From: Demequina sp. B12
GTDB lineage: Bacteria > Actinomycetota > Actinomycetes > Actinomycetales > Demequinaceae
Direction of reading: 5' to 3'
Length of the DNA stretch: 64,000 bases
Assembly: GCF_028823635.1 (NCBI RefSeq)
Contig: NZ_JAPEHU010000001.1
Coordinates: 682,001-746,000 of the forward strand
Each line of letters opens with the position of its first letter. Position 1 is the first letter of the stretch. Positions 9,897 through 19,992 of this stretch are shown here, piece after piece. The notes beneath the pieces are model-generated. The model was not told the DNA's origin. It was given only the letters and a program-made list of their open reading frames with translations, and ran no database searches. Position numbers and translations under genes: made by a program.

Positions 9897-10811
9897 ATGA
9901 CTGAACTGGATTCCAGTGATGTTGTGAGGGCCCGCCTCGTTTTTTCCTATGACGGCACCGACTTTGCCGGTTGGGCCGCGCAGCCTGCCTTGCGCACCGT
10001 GCAAGGTGAGCTTGAGGCAGGGCTGTCGCGAATCGTCCGTGACCCAGCGACGGGGGAGCCTGCTCCGTTGCGTTTGACGGTGGCGGGGCGGACCGATGCG
10101 GGGGTTCACGCCCGGGGTCAGGTGGCGCATGTGGATGTGCCTGCGGCCGCGTGGGCAAAGATGCCGGGACGTTCAGACCGTACGCCCGAGGTGGGCCTGC
10201 GGGACCGCCTCGATGGCGTCACCCCTGCGGACATCACCGTCCATGACGTCACGGTCGCTCCTGAGGGCTTTGACGCGCGTTTCTCTGCCACGGAGCGGCG
10301 TTACGCGTACCGCGTGTGCGATGACCGTGCGCTGCGCGATCCACTGGCGCGTCGGCATGTGTGGTGGGTGGACGACTCGCTCGACATCGATTCGCTGAAT
10401 GCGGCATCTGCCACTCTGACTGGCTTGCGGGATTTTGCCGCGTTCTGCAAGGCCCGCGAGGGAGCCACGTCGATCCGGGAGCTCAAGGAGTTCTCGTGGG
10501 CACGGCTCAGCAGTGGGCCTGACACGGGTCTCGTCGTGGCCACGGTGCGAGCCGATGCCTTTTGTCACTCCATGGTGCGGTCCTTGGTGGGCGCAGTGAT
10601 GCCGGTGGGGCAGGGGCGCAGGGACCTGACGTGGCTTGCTGAGGTGGCGGAGAGCGCTGCGCGGTCACAGGCCGTGGCGGTCGCGCCCGCGCACGGGTTG
10701 ACACTTGAACAGGTGAGCTATCCGGCCGATGCCGATCTGGGGTCGCGAGCTTCCCGAACCCGGGCACGACGCGACAGTTCGGACGTGCTTGCGGGCTCCG
10801 AGGGCTGCTGA
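9897..10811 (+). CDS. truA: tRNA pseudouridine synthase A
   Basis: Makes pseudouridine at positions 38-40 of the tRNA anticodon arm. The 304-residue enzyme has the entry motif VFSYDGTDFAGWAAQP, the catalytic Asp in VAGRTDAGVHARGQVAHVD, RRYAYRVCD, the DFAAFCKAREG stretch and the C-terminal DAFCHSMVRSLVGAVMPVG. The last about 30 residues (after ADLGSRASRTRARRD) exceed the usual family end. The order rplQ-truA-rplM-rpsI is widespread. Confidence 0.95.
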   Translation: MTELDSSDVVRARLVFSYDGTDFAGWAAQPALRTVQGELEAGLSRIVRDPATGEPAPLRLTVAGRTDAGVHARGQVAHVDVPAAAWAKMPGRSDRTPEVGLRDRLDGVTPADITVHDVTVAPEGFDARFSATERRYAYRVCDDRALRDPLARRHVWWVDDSLDIDSLNAASATLTGLRDFAAFCKAREGATSIRELKEFSWARLSSGPDTGLVVATVRADAFCHSMVRSLVGAVMPVGQGRRDLTWLAEVAESAARSQAVAVAPAHGLTLEQVSYPADADLGSRASRTRARRDSSDVLAGSEGC

Positions 10812-10822
10812 GTGGTCAGGAA

Positions 10823-10852
10823 TTGACCGTCAAGGGGGCGCGCCGGTAGACT
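10823..10852 (+). promoter_or_regulatory. Promoter of rplM-rpsI
   Basis: TTGACC (10823-10828), 18-bp spacer, TAGACT (10847-10852). A start near 10859 would give a leader of about 118 bases before rplM, long enough for leader-based control, although I recognise no known L13 leader fold. Confidence 0.65.
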
Positions 10853-10976
10853 CGTCTGTCGTTGTGCGTTCCCGAGGAATGGCGCCTCCCACTCGCCTGC
10901 CTTAAGGATCCGCCGACCGAACACTTCGACAGTCATATCGGCTGTCACCCACCTGACCAGTGAAGAAGGCTTAACA

Positions 10977-11420
10977 GTGCGTACGTATTCCCCCAAGCCG
11001 GGTGACGTGACCAAGAACTGGTACGTCATCGATGCAACTGACGTGGTTCTCGGTCGTCTGGCCTCCCAGGCTGCTGCGCTGCTCCGCGGCAAGCACAAGG
11101 CGACCTTTGCCCCCCACGTCGACAACGGCGACTTCGTCATCGTGATCAACGCGGAGAAGATCTCCCTGTCCGGCAACAAGGCCAGCGACAAGATGGTCTA
11201 CCGCCACTCCGGTTACCCGGGCGGCCTGTCGGCAGTGCCGATCGGCGAACTGCTCGAGAAGAACCCTCAGCGCGTCATCGAGAACGCGGTTAAGGGCATG
11301 CTGCCCAAGACCAAGCTCGGCCGTGCCCAGATTTCCAAGCTCAAGGTCTACGCAGGCTCCGAGCACCCCCACGCCGCGCAGCAGCCGCAGGCGTTCGAGA
11401 TTTCGCAGGTCGCGCAGTAA
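10977..11420 (+). CDS. rplM: 50S ribosomal protein L13
   Basis: An early-assembly protein of the large subunit. The 147-residue protein begins [20 protein letters not shown] and has [36 protein letters not shown] and the [20 protein letters not shown] end region, all typical. It starts at a GTG at 10977. It forms a pair with rpsI 28 bp downstream, as in most bacteria. Confidence 0.98.
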   Translation: MRTYSPKPGDVTKNWYVIDATDVVLGRLASQAAALLRGKHKATFAPHVDNGDFVIVINAEKISLSGNKASDKMVYRHSGYPGGLSAVPIGELLEKNPQRVIENAVKGMLPKTKLGRAQISKLKVYAGSEHPHAAQQPQAFEISQVAQ

Positions 11421-11448
11421 GCGCGCGCAGCAGAAGGACTGATCGAAA

Positions 11449-11928
11449 GTGGCAGACGTGACTGAGACCGTCGAGAACGACACCCCCACCGAGTACACCT
11501 CCGAGTCCGCTCCCGAGCGCGGCAAGGGCACCTCGGCGATCGCACCCGGCGCTGGCCTTGGCCGCCGCAAGGAAGCTATCGCTCGTGTGCGCCTGGTCCC
11601 CGGCTCCGGCCAGTGGAAGATCAACGGCCGTTCGCTCGAGGAGTACTTCCCGAACAAGGTTCACCAGCAGCTGGTGAACTCGCCGTTCGCGCTCCTCGAC
11701 ATCGAGGGCAAGTTCGACGTTCACGCTCGCATCACCGGTGGTGGCCCCTCGGGTCAGGCCGGCGCGCTGCGCCTGGGCGTGGCCCGTGCGCTGAACGAGA
11801 TCGACGCTGAGACCAACCGTCCCGTGCTCAAGAAGGCAGGCTTCCTGACCCGTGACGCACGTGTGGTTGAGCGTAAGAAGGCTGGTCTGAAGAAGGCCCG
11901 TCGCGCGCCTCAGTACTCGAAGCGTTAA
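11449..11928 (+). CDS. rpsI: 30S ribosomal protein S9
   Basis: S9 contacts the P-site tRNA through its C-terminal Arg, here in the end [10 protein letters not shown]. The conserved part begins around [20 protein letters not shown] and includes [21 protein letters not shown] and [18 protein letters not shown]. About 35 acidic/Thr-rich residues precede it, a common actinobacterial S9 extension. Start is GTG at 11449. glmM begins only 10 bp after its stop. Confidence 0.97.
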   Translation: MADVTETVENDTPTEYTSESAPERGKGTSAIAPGAGLGRRKEAIARVRLVPGSGQWKINGRSLEEYFPNKVHQQLVNSPFALLDIEGKFDVHARITGGGPSGQAGALRLGVARALNEIDAETNRPVLKKAGFLTRDARVVERKKAGLKKARRAPQYSKR

Positions 11929-11938
11929 CATTTCGCGC

Positions 11939-13303
11939 ATGGCGCGACTTTTTGGTACGGACGGGGTCCGCGGCCTAGCTAACCGTTTCATTACGGCAGA
12001 GCTGGCCGTGGACCTCTCTGTTTCTGCAGCCCGGGTCCTCGCTCAACGCGGAGACTTCTCCGGGCATCGTCCCCGTGCGGTGGTGGGCCGTGACACGCGT
12101 GTGTCCGGCCAGTTCCTGTCGCACGCTGTAGCTGCCGGTCTCGCATCGGCGGGTGTGGATGTGTTGGACGTTGGTGTCCTCCCCACGCCCGGCATCGCAT
12201 ACCTGACGGCTTCCACCGGAGCTGACCTGGGTGTCGTGATTTCCGCGTCACACAACCCCATGCCGGACAACGGCATCAAGTTCTTCGCCCGCGGTGGACA
12301 CAAACTTGACGATGGCATCGAAGACGCCATCGAAGCGGGCCTTGGCGCCGCGTGGTCGCGTCCCACCGGAGAAGCCGTAGGGGCCATCAAGGACGCCTCC
12401 GACTTGTCGCAGGAGTATGTGGACCACATCCACCGCGCGGTCACGGAGTTCGCCGGAGTTGCCAAGCCCCTCGAAGGGCTCACCATCGTGGCCGATGCTG
12501 CTCATGGTGCGGCTTTCGAGGTAGGCCCCCGGGCTCTCGAAGCTGCCGGAGCAACGGTCCACGTGCTGCACGCCGAACCCAATGGCTTCAACATCAATGA
12601 CGGCGCGGGCTCCACACACATGCAGGCACTGCAGGCGGAAGTTGTCGCGAAGCGCGCCGACCTGGGCGTGGCGTACGACGGCGACGCCGACCGATGCCTC
12701 GCTGTGGATCACACGGGGGCCGTGGTCAACGGAGATGAGATCATGGGGCTGCTCGCGCTCGCCATGAAGCAAGCGGGTGTGCTGTACCACGACACTTTGG
12801 TCGCGACCGTGATGAGCAACCTGGGACTCCACCGAGCCATGAGCGCCCACGGAATCGACATCATCGAAGCAGCGGTGGGTGACCGGTACGTGCTGGAGGC
12901 TATGCGCGAGGGTGGCTACACGCTTGGTGGCGAGCAGTCGGGCCACATCATCGCCTCGGAGTATGCGACCACCGGTGATGGCGTGTTGACTTCGCTGTTG
13001 GTGGGGGCCGTGGTGAAGGCCGGCGGTTCGCTGCAAGAGCAGTGCGAAGCGATCGAGATGCTGCCGCAGGTCATGATCAACGTCAAGGATGTTGACCGTG
13101 CCCGCGTCTACAGCGATAACCGGGTCCAGCAAGCGGTCTCGGCATCGCGCCGTGAACTTGGCAACGATGGCCGCGTGCTGCTGCGCCCTTCAGGCACAGA
13201 GCCGTTGGTGCGGGTGATGGTGGAAGCTACCACGCTCGCCGATGCGCAGCGCCACGCCGATGACTTGGCAGCGGTGGTGCGCGAGGCACTGGCTCTGCCG
13301 TAG
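11939..13303 (+). CDS. glmM: Phosphoglucosamine mutase
   Basis: Converts glucosamine-6-phosphate to glucosamine-1-phosphate on the way to UDP-GlcNAc for the cell wall. The 454-residue enzyme begins MARLFGTDGVRGLANRFI, has the phosphoserine loop VVISASHNPMPDNGIKFF, the Mg site AYDGDADRCLAVD, the sugar loop GGEQSGHII and the phosphate loop LLRPSGTEPLVRVMVE. It is joined to rpsI by a 10-bp gap. glmS, which makes its substrate, is 2.8 kb downstream in a separate unit. Confidence 0.97.
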   Translation: MARLFGTDGVRGLANRFITAELAVDLSVSAARVLAQRGDFSGHRPRAVVGRDTRVSGQFLSHAVAAGLASAGVDVLDVGVLPTPGIAYLTASTGADLGVVISASHNPMPDNGIKFFARGGHKLDDGIEDAIEAGLGAAWSRPTGEAVGAIKDASDLSQEYVDHIHRAVTEFAGVAKPLEGLTIVADAAHGAAFEVGPRALEAAGATVHVLHAEPNGFNINDGAGSTHMQALQAEVVAKRADLGVAYDGDADRCLAVDHTGAVVNGDEIMGLLALAMKQAGVLYHDTLVATVMSNLGLHRAMSAHGIDIIEAAVGDRYVLEAMREGGYTLGGEQSGHIIASEYATTGDGVLTSLLVGAVVKAGGSLQEQCEAIEMLPQVMINVKDVDRARVYSDNRVQQAVSASRRELGNDGRVLLRPSGTEPLVRVMVEATTLADAQRHADDLAAVVREALALP

Positions 13304-13397
13304 TGGCCTACGGGGGTGACGCCCCCTGATACGCACCGGAGTCCGGCTGTGACCGCGTTCAGGGGGATACCCCATCGCGCGGGGTCGGTGAGCCTGA

Positions 13398-13403
13398 CAG
13401 ACT
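13398..13403 (+). promoter_or_regulatory. -10-like element of a leaderless DedA-family gene
   Basis: CAGACT ends 6 bases before the GTG at 13410, and there is no ribosome-binding site. RNA would then begin at or next to the start codon. No clear -35 is seen. Confidence 0.4.
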
Positions 13404-13409
13404 TGGCGA

Positions 13410-14354
13410 GTGACCGACCCTACCTTCACCGATTGGATTCTCCACTTTTCCTCGACGGTGGAGAACTACATCCTCGACTTCACCGAGTCGTTGTGGATCT
13501 ATCCGGGCATCTTCCTGCTGACCGTGATTGACGGCTTTTTTCCGGTGGTGCCCAGTGAATCGGTCGTGATCGCCACCACCACTGCCTGGGTGCATGAAGG
13601 CACGCCGATCGTGTGGTTCATCTGGCTTTTTGCCGCCACGGGCGCGTGGTGTGGAGACCAGATCGCGTACCTGATCGGCTCCAAACTTGATGTCCGGAAG
13701 TTCCGCATCTTCCGGACCCCGCGCGGGCGCACCACGCTCGACTGGGCCGAACATGCCTTGGAACGTCGCGGAACCTCGTTCATCATTGCGGCGCGTTTCA
13801 TCCCCATGGGCCGCGTAGCGGTCAACATTGGTGCCGGTGCACTGCGATACCCACGCAAACGCTTCATGGGTACGGACGCGATCGGTGCCGTGATTTGGGC
13901 CACCTACTCGGTGGCGCTCGGGTGGTTCTTTGGCGCCCTGTTCGATCACAACTTGCTCTTGTCGATCGTGATTGGTGTGATCGGCGGTGTGGTGCTGGGC
14001 CTTCTGGTCGAGAAGATCCTGGCTCGCTTTGGCATCACGCAGCCTGAGCTTCCTGACCTCGCCGCCGATATCGATCAGCTGATGACCCCGGAGCAGCGTG
14101 CCCGGGCTGAAGAGATCGAACGCCAGCGTGAGGCACGGCGTGAAGACCGTGCGGAGCGCAAGGAAGAGCGTCACGAACGCCGTGAACAGCGCATGGAGTC
14201 CATCACCGGGCAGATCCCCATCCGTCGCAAGAAAGATGACGGAGATGAGGACGCGGCAGTCAGCGCTGAATCGGAGGAGAGTCCATCGACACAGGATGAG
14301 CCTGAGGACATGGACTCTCGTCGAGACAACGGAGCCTCCTCAGGGAAAGATTGA
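13410..14354 (+). CDS. DedA-family membrane protein with charged C-terminal tail
   Basis: DedA proteins are polytopic membrane proteins, several of which are lipid scramblases or undecaprenyl-phosphate flippases. The 314-residue protein has WIYPGIFLLTVIDGFFPVVP, then PSESVVIATT, GAWCGDQIAYLIGSKLD, the amphipathic ERRGTSFIIAARFIPMGRVA and a C-terminal hydrophobic pair. About 90 extra residues follow, highly charged with Glu/Arg runs (EEIERQREARREDRAERKEE), likely a cytoplasmic helix or coiled coil. The GTG start has no leader. Which lipid it handles is not visible. Confidence 0.85.
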   Translation: MTDPTFTDWILHFSSTVENYILDFTESLWIYPGIFLLTVIDGFFPVVPSESVVIATTTAWVHEGTPIVWFIWLFAATGAWCGDQIAYLIGSKLDVRKFRIFRTPRGRTTLDWAEHALERRGTSFIIAARFIPMGRVAVNIGAGALRYPRKRFMGTDAIGAVIWATYSVALGWFFGALFDHNLLLSIVIGVIGGVVLGLLVEKILARFGITQPELPDLAADIDQLMTPEQRARAEEIERQREARREDRAERKEERHERREQRMESITGQIPIRRKKDDGDEDAAVSAESEESPSTQDEPEDMDSRRDNGASSGKD

Positions 14355-14358
14355 GCAC

Positions 14359-15105
14359 ATGGCAGCACCTGCTCACAGCGCGGCCCCCGGTCGCCACGTG
14401 CTCATCGAAATCTGTGTCGAGGACCTGGGCGGTGTCGACGCCGCCGTCCAAGGAGGCGCCGACCGCCTCGAAATCTGTGCAGACGTCAGCACAGGTGGGC
14501 TGACACCCTCCGACGCACTCGTCGACCACGCTGTCGCCGCGGCGCCACCCAGCGGCGTGCAGGTGTTGATCCGGCCGCGCGCAGGCGACTTTGTCTACAC
14601 CCCTGAGGAAGTCGCGGCAATGGCTGCTGACATTGCCCGCATGCGGACGCTGTGGCCGGGGGGTCCTCTTGGCTTTGTGGTGGGCGCGCTCACGGTAGAC
14701 GGGCACGTCGACGTGACCGCAGCATCGGCTCTCCGGGACGCTGCGGGCCCGGCTCCGCTGACCTTCCACCGCGGAATCGACGCTACTCCGGACCCGGTGG
14801 CTGCCATGCAGGTACTTGCGGGCATGGGGTACGACCGAGTGCTGACCACGGGCGGTCATGCGTCCGTGGCGGACGTGGACGGGCTGCGCCGCATGGTGGA
14901 CGCCGGGGGAGAGCAGCTCACGGTGATCGGATCAGGCGGGCTGCGTGCGCACAACGTGGCGCAGGTGGTGCACGATGCGCACCTCACGGAAGTTCACATG
15001 CGGGCACCCTCGGCAAGGGTGGCGCTGTCAGACGCGGCCGCGCCGCTGGGCGAGTCCACCACGGACCGTGCCGAGGTGGAACGGATCGTCGCAGCGTTGG
15101 CCTGA
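14359..15105 (+). CDS. cutC: CutC-family protein
   Basis: CutC is a TIM-barrel protein, named for copper homeostasis in E. coli, although that role is debated. The 248-residue product has LIEICVEDLGGVDAAVQGGA, then RLEICADVSTGGLTPS, VLIRPRAGDFVYTPEE, LTFHRGIDATPDPVAAMQVL, VLTTGGHASVADVDGLRRMV and the ending EVHMRAPS with its Met/His region. The ATG at 14359 is 4 bp after the DedA stop. It converges with coaA. It appears complete. Confidence 0.88.
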   Translation: MAAPAHSAAPGRHVLIEICVEDLGGVDAAVQGGADRLEICADVSTGGLTPSDALVDHAVAAAPPSGVQVLIRPRAGDFVYTPEEVAAMAADIARMRTLWPGGPLGFVVGALTVDGHVDVTAASALRDAAGPAPLTFHRGIDATPDPVAAMQVLAGMGYDRVLTTGGHASVADVDGLRRMVDAGGEQLTVIGSGGLRAHNVAQVVHDAHLTEVHMRAPSARVALSDAAAPLGESTTDRAEVERIVAALA

Positions 15106-15111
15106 GCCCAG

Positions 15112-16068
15112 CTACAGCTTGCGCATGTGGACGGATTCCACCTGATGGTTGGCGCCCTTGGACAGGATGATGGTGGCGCGCGACTTGGTGGGGGCGATGT
15201 TGCGGGCCAGGTTGGGGGCGTTGATGGAGTCCCAGATCTGGCTGGCCCTTTCGACCGCTTCTTCGTCGGAGAGGTCGGCGTAGTTGATGAAGTACGAGTC
15301 CGGCCGTGAGAACGCGGTCTTGCGCAGTGACAGGAAGCGTTCGATGTACCACTGGCGGACGTCGGACGGTTCGGCGTCGACGTAGATCGACACATCGAAG
15401 TAGTCGGAGACTGCCAGCGCGGTCTCGTCCAAGTCGCGCGTGCTCGCGGGCTGCAGGACGTTGAGGCCCTCCACGATGAGGATGTCCGGCTGGTGCACGG
15501 TGGTGACTTGCCCGGGGACGATGTCGTAGGTGATGTGGGAGTACACGGGGGCGTGGACTTCTGGCACCCCTGACTTGACGTCGGCAATGAACTGGCGCAG
15601 CGCGCGACGGTCGTAGGACTCGGGGAAGCCTTTGCGTTGCAGGAGGCCGCGTTCCTTGAGGACAGCGTTGGGGTGGAGGAAGCCGTCAGTGGTGAGCAGC
15701 TCCACGCGCGGGGTTCCGGGCCAACGCGCCATCAGTTCTCGCAGGACACGTGCGGTGGTGGATTTGCCGACCGCGACGGAACCAGCGATGCCGATGACGT
15801 AGGGGGTGCGCCGTGATCGTTCGCCTAGGAATGCGCTGGTGGCGTCGTGGAGGCCACCCACGGCCGATGCGTAGAGGTCGAGTAGTCGGGACAGGGGCCG
15901 GTAGATCCGGTCGACTTCCCGCAGGTCGATGGGGTCGCCGAGGCCGCGGACACGGGTGATGTCGTCCTGGGTCAGCGGGAGGGGAGTGGAATCGGCGAGC
16001 GCGGCCCATTCGTCGCGATTGAAGGTGACGAAGGGACTGGCGCCGTCCACGGGAATGCGTTCGCTCAC
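15112..16068 (-). CDS. coaA: Pantothenate kinase, type I
   Basis: Phosphorylates pantothenate, the first and controlled step of coenzyme A synthesis. The 318-residue protein has the P-loop [20 protein letters not shown], the [17 protein letters not shown] region, [19 protein letters not shown] and [13 protein letters not shown], all typical of the prokaryotic type I enzyme. The GTG at 16068 lies 6 bases after an AAGAAT hexamer and has no ribosome-binding site, so the message is probably leaderless. It is divergent from glmS. Confidence 0.95.
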   Translation of the reverse strand: MSERIPVDGASPFVTFNRDEWAALADSTPLPLTQDDITRVRGLGDPIDLREVDRIYRPLSRLLDLYASAVGGLHDATSAFLGERSRRTPYVIGIAGSVAVGKSTTARVLRELMARWPGTPRVELLTTDGFLHPNAVLKERGLLQRKGFPESYDRRALRQFIADVKSGVPEVHAPVYSHITYDIVPGQVTTVHQPDILIVEGLNVLQPASTRDLDETALAVSDYFDVSIYVDAEPSDVRQWYIERFLSLRKTAFSRPDSYFINYADLSDEEAVERASQIWDSINAPNLARNIAPTKSRATIILSKGANHQVESVHMRKL

Positions 16069-16074
16069 GGTCCC

Positions 16075-16080
16075 ATTCTT
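16075..16080 (-). promoter_or_regulatory. -10-like element of leaderless coaA
   Basis: On the minus strand AAGAAT is followed by 6 bases and then the coaA GTG. There is no ribosome-binding site in between. Confidence 0.45.
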
Positions 16081-16136
16081 GCGTATGGCAGCACGAGGGC
16101 CCGTCGTGGCTGCACGGAGTGGGCCGCGCAGGGACG

Positions 16137-16142
16137 TACACT
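16137..16142 (+). promoter_or_regulatory. -10-like element of leaderless glmS
   Basis: TACACT ends 7 bases before the glmS ATG. This leaves no room for a leader, and therefore none for a glmS ribozyme. Confidence 0.5.
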
Positions 16143-16149
16143 CGTCGCC

Positions 16150-18015
16150 ATGTGCGGAATTGTTGGATACGTCAGCAAATTAGCTGATGGGGGTCGAGCG
16201 CAGGCCGTCGTCATGGGCGGACTGGCGCGTTTGGAGTACCGGGGATACGACTCGGCAGGCATCGCTTTGGTGACGGATGACCGGTCCCGAGTCGCCACCG
16301 CCAAGAAGGCTGGCAAGCTAGCTCGGCTCGCAGAAGCGCTCGAGGAAACGCCGTTGCCGGCAGGCACCGCTGCCATCGGCCACACCCGCTGGGCCACGCA
16401 CGGCCCGCCCACGGACGCGAACGCCCACCCCCACCTTGCCGCGGGTGGACGCATCGCTGTCATTCACAACGGCATCATCGAGAACCACGGTCCGTTGCGC
16501 GACGAACTCGCCGCGCAAGGAATCGACTTCCTCTCCGACACCGACACGGAAGTCGCGGGACATCTGCTGGGATCGCTCGTCGAATCCGGCCTCAGCCTCG
16601 CAGACGCCATGCGTAGCGCCGCCCGCCGCCTCGAAGGTGCCTTCACCCTCCTGGCCGTCGACGCATCGGACCCCCACACGGTCGTGGGCGCGCGCCGCAA
16701 CTCACCGCTGGTGGTGGGACTCGGTGAAGGCGAGAACTTCCTTGGCTCGGACGTGGTGGCGTTTATCGAGCACACCCGCTCTGCGCTAGAACTGGGACAA
16801 GACGAAGTCGTCGAAATCACACCCGACTCCGTCACCGTCACCGACACCCACGGCAACCCCGTCAGCCGCGAGCCGTATCACGTGGACTGGGACGCCGCCG
16901 CGGCCGAAAAGGGCGGGTTCGCGACCTTCATGGACAAAGAGATCCACGACCAGCCTGCCGCCGTCGCCGACACTCTCCGTGGCCGCGTCGACGACCAGGG
17001 CCGGCTCAAGCTCGACGAAGGAATCGTCGACGAGTACGTCCTGAAGTCCATCGACAAGATCATCGTGATCGCTTGCGGCACCGCGGCCTACGCCGGCCAG
17101 GTCGCCCGCTACGCGATCGAGCACTGGACACGTGTGCCTGTCGAGGTCGAACTCGCCCACGAGTTCCGCTACCGAGACCCCATCGTCTCCGTGAAGACGC
17201 TCGTGGTCGCGGTCAGCCAGTCCGGCGAGACGATGGACACCATCATGGCGGTGCGTCACGCGCAGCAGCAGGGTGCGACCGTCATCGGAATCGTCAATGC
17301 GCAAGGGTCCACGATCGCGCGTGAAGCCGATGCTGTGCTCTACACCCGTGCGGGGCCAGAGATTGCGGTGGCATCGACCAAGGCCTTCCTGGCGCAGATC
17401 ACCGCGGGCTACTTGCTGGGTATCTACCTGGCGGACCTGCGCGGCAATAAGTTCCCCGACGAGATCGACGCGCTGTTGCGAGAACTCGATGAGATTCCGG
17501 CCAAGATCCAACGCGTCCTCGACACCGCAGCTCCCATTCGCGAGGTCGCCCGTTCCATGGCGGACGAGCGGACGGTGTTGTTCCTGGGCCGGCACGTGGG
17601 CTTCCCCGTGGCCATGGAGGGTGCACTCAAGCTCAAGGAGCTGGCGTACATCCATGCGGAGGGCTTCGCGGCTGGCGAGCTCAAGCACGGGCCTATTGCG
17701 CTGGTGGAACAGGACCAGCCGGTGTTCGTCGTGGTGCCGAGCCCGCGCGGACGCGAGTCGCTGCACTCGAAGGTGCTGTCGAACGTGCAGGAAGTCCGCG
17801 CTCGCGGTGCGCGCACCTTGGTGATTGCGGAAGAAGGGGACACCGTGGCAGCCGACCACGCCGCGCACGTGTTCTATGTTCCTAGCGCGCCGGTGCTGAT
17901 GACTCCGCTGCTTTCTGTGATTCCGTTGCAGATCTTTGCTCTGGAGTTGGCCTCCGCGAAGGGGTATGACGTCGATCAGCCGCGTAATCTAGCGAAGTCG
18001 GTGACAGTCGAGTAG
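16150..18015 (+). CDS. glmS: Glutamine-fructose-6-phosphate aminotransferase (isomerizing)
   Basis: Makes glucosamine-6-phosphate from fructose-6-phosphate and glutamine, the entry to amino-sugar synthesis. The 621-residue protein begins [10 protein letters not shown], where Cys1 after Met removal is the glutaminase nucleophile. [18 protein letters not shown] is the Gln loop. Two SIS domains follow, with [26 protein letters not shown] and the end [15 protein letters not shown]. acpS starts 10 bp later, so glmS-acpS-alr-tsaE probably form one unit. Confidence 0.97.
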   Translation: MCGIVGYVSKLADGGRAQAVVMGGLARLEYRGYDSAGIALVTDDRSRVATAKKAGKLARLAEALEETPLPAGTAAIGHTRWATHGPPTDANAHPHLAAGGRIAVIHNGIIENHGPLRDELAAQGIDFLSDTDTEVAGHLLGSLVESGLSLADAMRSAARRLEGAFTLLAVDASDPHTVVGARRNSPLVVGLGEGENFLGSDVVAFIEHTRSALELGQDEVVEITPDSVTVTDTHGNPVSREPYHVDWDAAAAEKGGFATFMDKEIHDQPAAVADTLRGRVDDQGRLKLDEGIVDEYVLKSIDKIIVIACGTAAYAGQVARYAIEHWTRVPVEVELAHEFRYRDPIVSVKTLVVAVSQSGETMDTIMAVRHAQQQGATVIGIVNAQGSTIAREADAVLYTRAGPEIAVASTKAFLAQITAGYLLGIYLADLRGNKFPDEIDALLRELDEIPAKIQRVLDTAAPIREVARSMADERTVLFLGRHVGFPVAMEGALKLKELAYIHAEGFAAGELKHGPIALVEQDQPVFVVVPSPRGRESLHSKVLSNVQEVRARGARTLVIAEEGDTVAADHAAHVFYVPSAPVLMTPLLSVIPLQIFALELASAKGYDVDQPRNLAKSVTVE

Positions 18016-18025
18016 AGGAGCACGC

Positions 18026-18382
18026 ATGGCCGTGAAGGGCGTCGGAATCGACGTAGTCGCGATTGAGCGATTCGAAGACACGGTCCGCAAGTCTCCTACC
18101 TTCGTCACGCGCGTCTTCACTCCGGCAGAACGCGACGTCGGCACGGCGTCGCTGGCGGCCCGATGGGCGGCAAAGGAAGCGCTCGCGAAGGCCCTGGGCG
18201 CGCCCTCAGGTTTGCATTGGCATGACTGCGAGGTGGTGCGCGAAGATGGGGGGCGTCCCACCATGGTGATGCGCGGCTCCGTGGCCGCTCGCGCTGAGTT
18301 GCTTGGCATCACCAGCGTGCATGTGTCGTTGTCCCACGACGCAGGCATCGCCTCCGCCGTGGTGGTCGCGGAAGGAGACTGA
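18026..18382 (+). CDS. acpS: Holo-[acyl-carrier-protein] synthase
   Basis: Transfers phosphopantetheine from CoA to apo-ACP, needed for fatty acid synthesis. The 118-residue protein has the metal-binding [12 protein letters not shown] at residues 6-17, FTPAERD and the catalytic [28 protein letters not shown] forms the end. A GAGGAG site precedes the ATG. The stop overlaps the alr ATG (TGATG), so the two are coupled. Confidence 0.95.
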   Translation: MAVKGVGIDVVAIERFEDTVRKSPTFVTRVFTPAERDVGTASLAARWAAKEALAKALGAPSGLHWHDCEVVREDGGRPTMVMRGSVAARAELLGITSVHVSLSHDAGIASAVVVAEGD

Positions 18383-19488
18383 TGAGCGCCCTGCAGGTCA
18401 GCGTCGACTACGACGCGATCACAGCGAACGTTCGCACGCTACGTTCCCGTACTGACGCTGACGTGATGGCGGTGGTGAAAGCCGATGCCTACGGTCACGG
18501 TCTCGTGGAGGCCGCGCGTGCCGCACGGGCTGGGGGAGCGGCGTGGCTGGGTGTTGCGCAACCTCACGAGGCTTTGGCGCTGCGTGCCGCTGGTGACACG
18601 GGCAGGATTTTCACGTGGTTGTACGGCACTGAGGTGCCTGCGCGTGCGCTCATCGCCGCCGACGTGGATCTGTCGGTCAGTTCAGCCGATGTCCTGGGGG
18701 AGATGGTGGCGGTGGCCCGTGACCTCACCGTCGCGCCACGAGTTCACCTGTGTATCGACACTGGTTTGGGCCGTGAAGGGGTGACTCTTCACGACCTCCC
18801 GGACCTGCTGGGAGTGGCTCAGGCAGCCCAGGACCAGGGCCTGGTTCGCATCGTGGGCATGTGGTCGCATTTGGCGTGGGCGGATCAGCCCGGTCATCCC
18901 ACCATCGACGTGCAGGCGGAGAACTTCCGGGCCGCGATTGTGTTGGCGGAAGAGCGGGACATTGACCTCGAAGTGCGTCATCTTGCGAACTCTGCATGCA
19001 CTCTCACCCGGGCCGATCTTCACTTTGATCTGGTCCGACCAGGCATTGCCGTCTACGGCCTTCCTCCGGTGGAGGACCCCGAGCGGCAGAACTTTGGACT
19101 ACGCCCCGCGATGGCGGTGCGCTCCAGCGTGGTCCTCGTGAAAGACGTCCCCGCAGGGCAGGGCGTGAGCTACGGGCACGAGTACGTCACTCCGTACCGC
19201 ACCACGCTGGGACTTGTCAGCGCCGGCTATGCCGACGGAGTGTTCCGCTCCGGTGGCAACCGTGCTGAAGTTCAGATTCGTGGCCGTCGCTACCGCATCG
19301 CGGGGCGTGTCTGCATGGATCAGTTCGTCGTGGACCTGGGCCCCGCAACAGAGGTGTGCGAAGGCGACACCGTCACCCTCATCGGTCCCGATGGCCCCAC
19401 TGCGCGGGACTGGGCGACCGCCACCGACACCATCGACTACGAAATCGTCTGCCGCTTTGGTGGACTACGAGACAAGGAGAGCGCGTGA
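18382..19488 (+). CDS. alr: Alanine racemase
   Basis: Interconverts L- and D-alanine with PLP, supplying D-Ala for peptidoglycan. The 368-residue enzyme has the PLP lysine in VMAVVKADAYGHGLVEAARA, the RIVGMWSHLAWAD segment, LDLVRPGIAVYG-like FDLVRPGIAVYGLPP, the catalytic Tyr in SAGYADGV, and GRVCMDQFVVDLG of the beta domain. It overlaps acpS at its start and tsaE at its end (GTGA). Confidence 0.96.
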   Translation: MSALQVSVDYDAITANVRTLRSRTDADVMAVVKADAYGHGLVEAARAARAGGAAWLGVAQPHEALALRAAGDTGRIFTWLYGTEVPARALIAADVDLSVSSADVLGEMVAVARDLTVAPRVHLCIDTGLGREGVTLHDLPDLLGVAQAAQDQGLVRIVGMWSHLAWADQPGHPTIDVQAENFRAAIVLAEERDIDLEVRHLANSACTLTRADLHFDLVRPGIAVYGLPPVEDPERQNFGLRPAMAVRSSVVLVKDVPAGQGVSYGHEYVTPYRTTLGLVSAGYADGVFRSGGNRAEVQIRGRRYRIAGRVCMDQFVVDLGPATEVCEGDTVTLIGPDGPTARDWATATDTIDYEIVCRFGGLRDKESA

Positions 19489-19982
19489 GCGCCGCGACCA
19501 TCACCATCCCTGACGCCGATGCCATGCGCACCTTCGCCGCCGAGGTCATCGCGCCACAGTTGCGGCCAGGAGACCTGCTGATCCTCACCGGTGATCTGGG
19601 AGCAGGGAAGACGACCTTCACGCAGGGCCTGGGTGACGCGCTCGGAGTCCGTGGACCTATTGCGAGCCCCACCTTCATCATTGCTCGCACGCACCCCTCG
19701 GAGGTCAACGGGCCCTCTCTGATCCACGTCGACGCCTACCGGTTGGGGTCGCTCGCGGAACTCGACGACCTTGACTTGGACTCCACGCTCGAAGATTCCG
19801 TCACCGTCGTGGAATGGGGCGAAGGCAAAGCCGAGGCGCTCGCGGCCGACCGGCTCCACATCACGCTCGCACGTGAACGCGGGGGAGACGTAGACCTGGC
19901 GAACCCGGATCGCGGCACGAGGGAAGTCACCATCAGCGCCCACGGGTCCCGGTGGGCAGACGTGAGCTTCAGCGACAACTAG
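19485..19982 (+). CDS. tsaE: tRNA t6A synthesis ATPase TsaE
   Basis: TsaE is the ATPase that resets the TsaB-TsaD complex in t6A37 tRNA modification. The 165-residue protein has the P-loop LTGDLGAGKTTFTQGLGDAL, then SPTFIIARTH, the LIHVDAYRL segment and VTVVEWGEGKAEAL. I chose the GTG at 19485, which overlaps the alr TGA by four bases; the open frame continues upstream but lies inside alr. tsaB follows after 10 bp. Confidence 0.94.
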   Translation: MSAATITIPDADAMRTFAAEVIAPQLRPGDLLILTGDLGAGKTTFTQGLGDALGVRGPIASPTFIIARTHPSEVNGPSLIHVDAYRLGSLAELDDLDLDSTLEDSVTVVEWGEGKAEALAADRLHITLARERGGDVDLANPDRGTREVTISAHGSRWADVSFSDN

Positions 19983-19985
19983 GCT
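19980..19985 (+). promoter_or_regulatory. -10-like element 7 bases before tsaB
   Basis: TAGGCT spans the tsaE stop and ends 7 bases before the tsaB GTG. It could add a leaderless start within the operon. The evidence is only the hexamer and its spacing. Confidence 0.3.
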
Positions 19986-19992
19986 TGACCTC

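Noticed and set aside
16081-16149. A glmS ribozyme or riboswitch before glmS
   Set aside because: Only 81 bp separate coaA and glmS, and a TACACT hexamer lies 7 bases before the ATG. No leader exists to hold a ribozyme.
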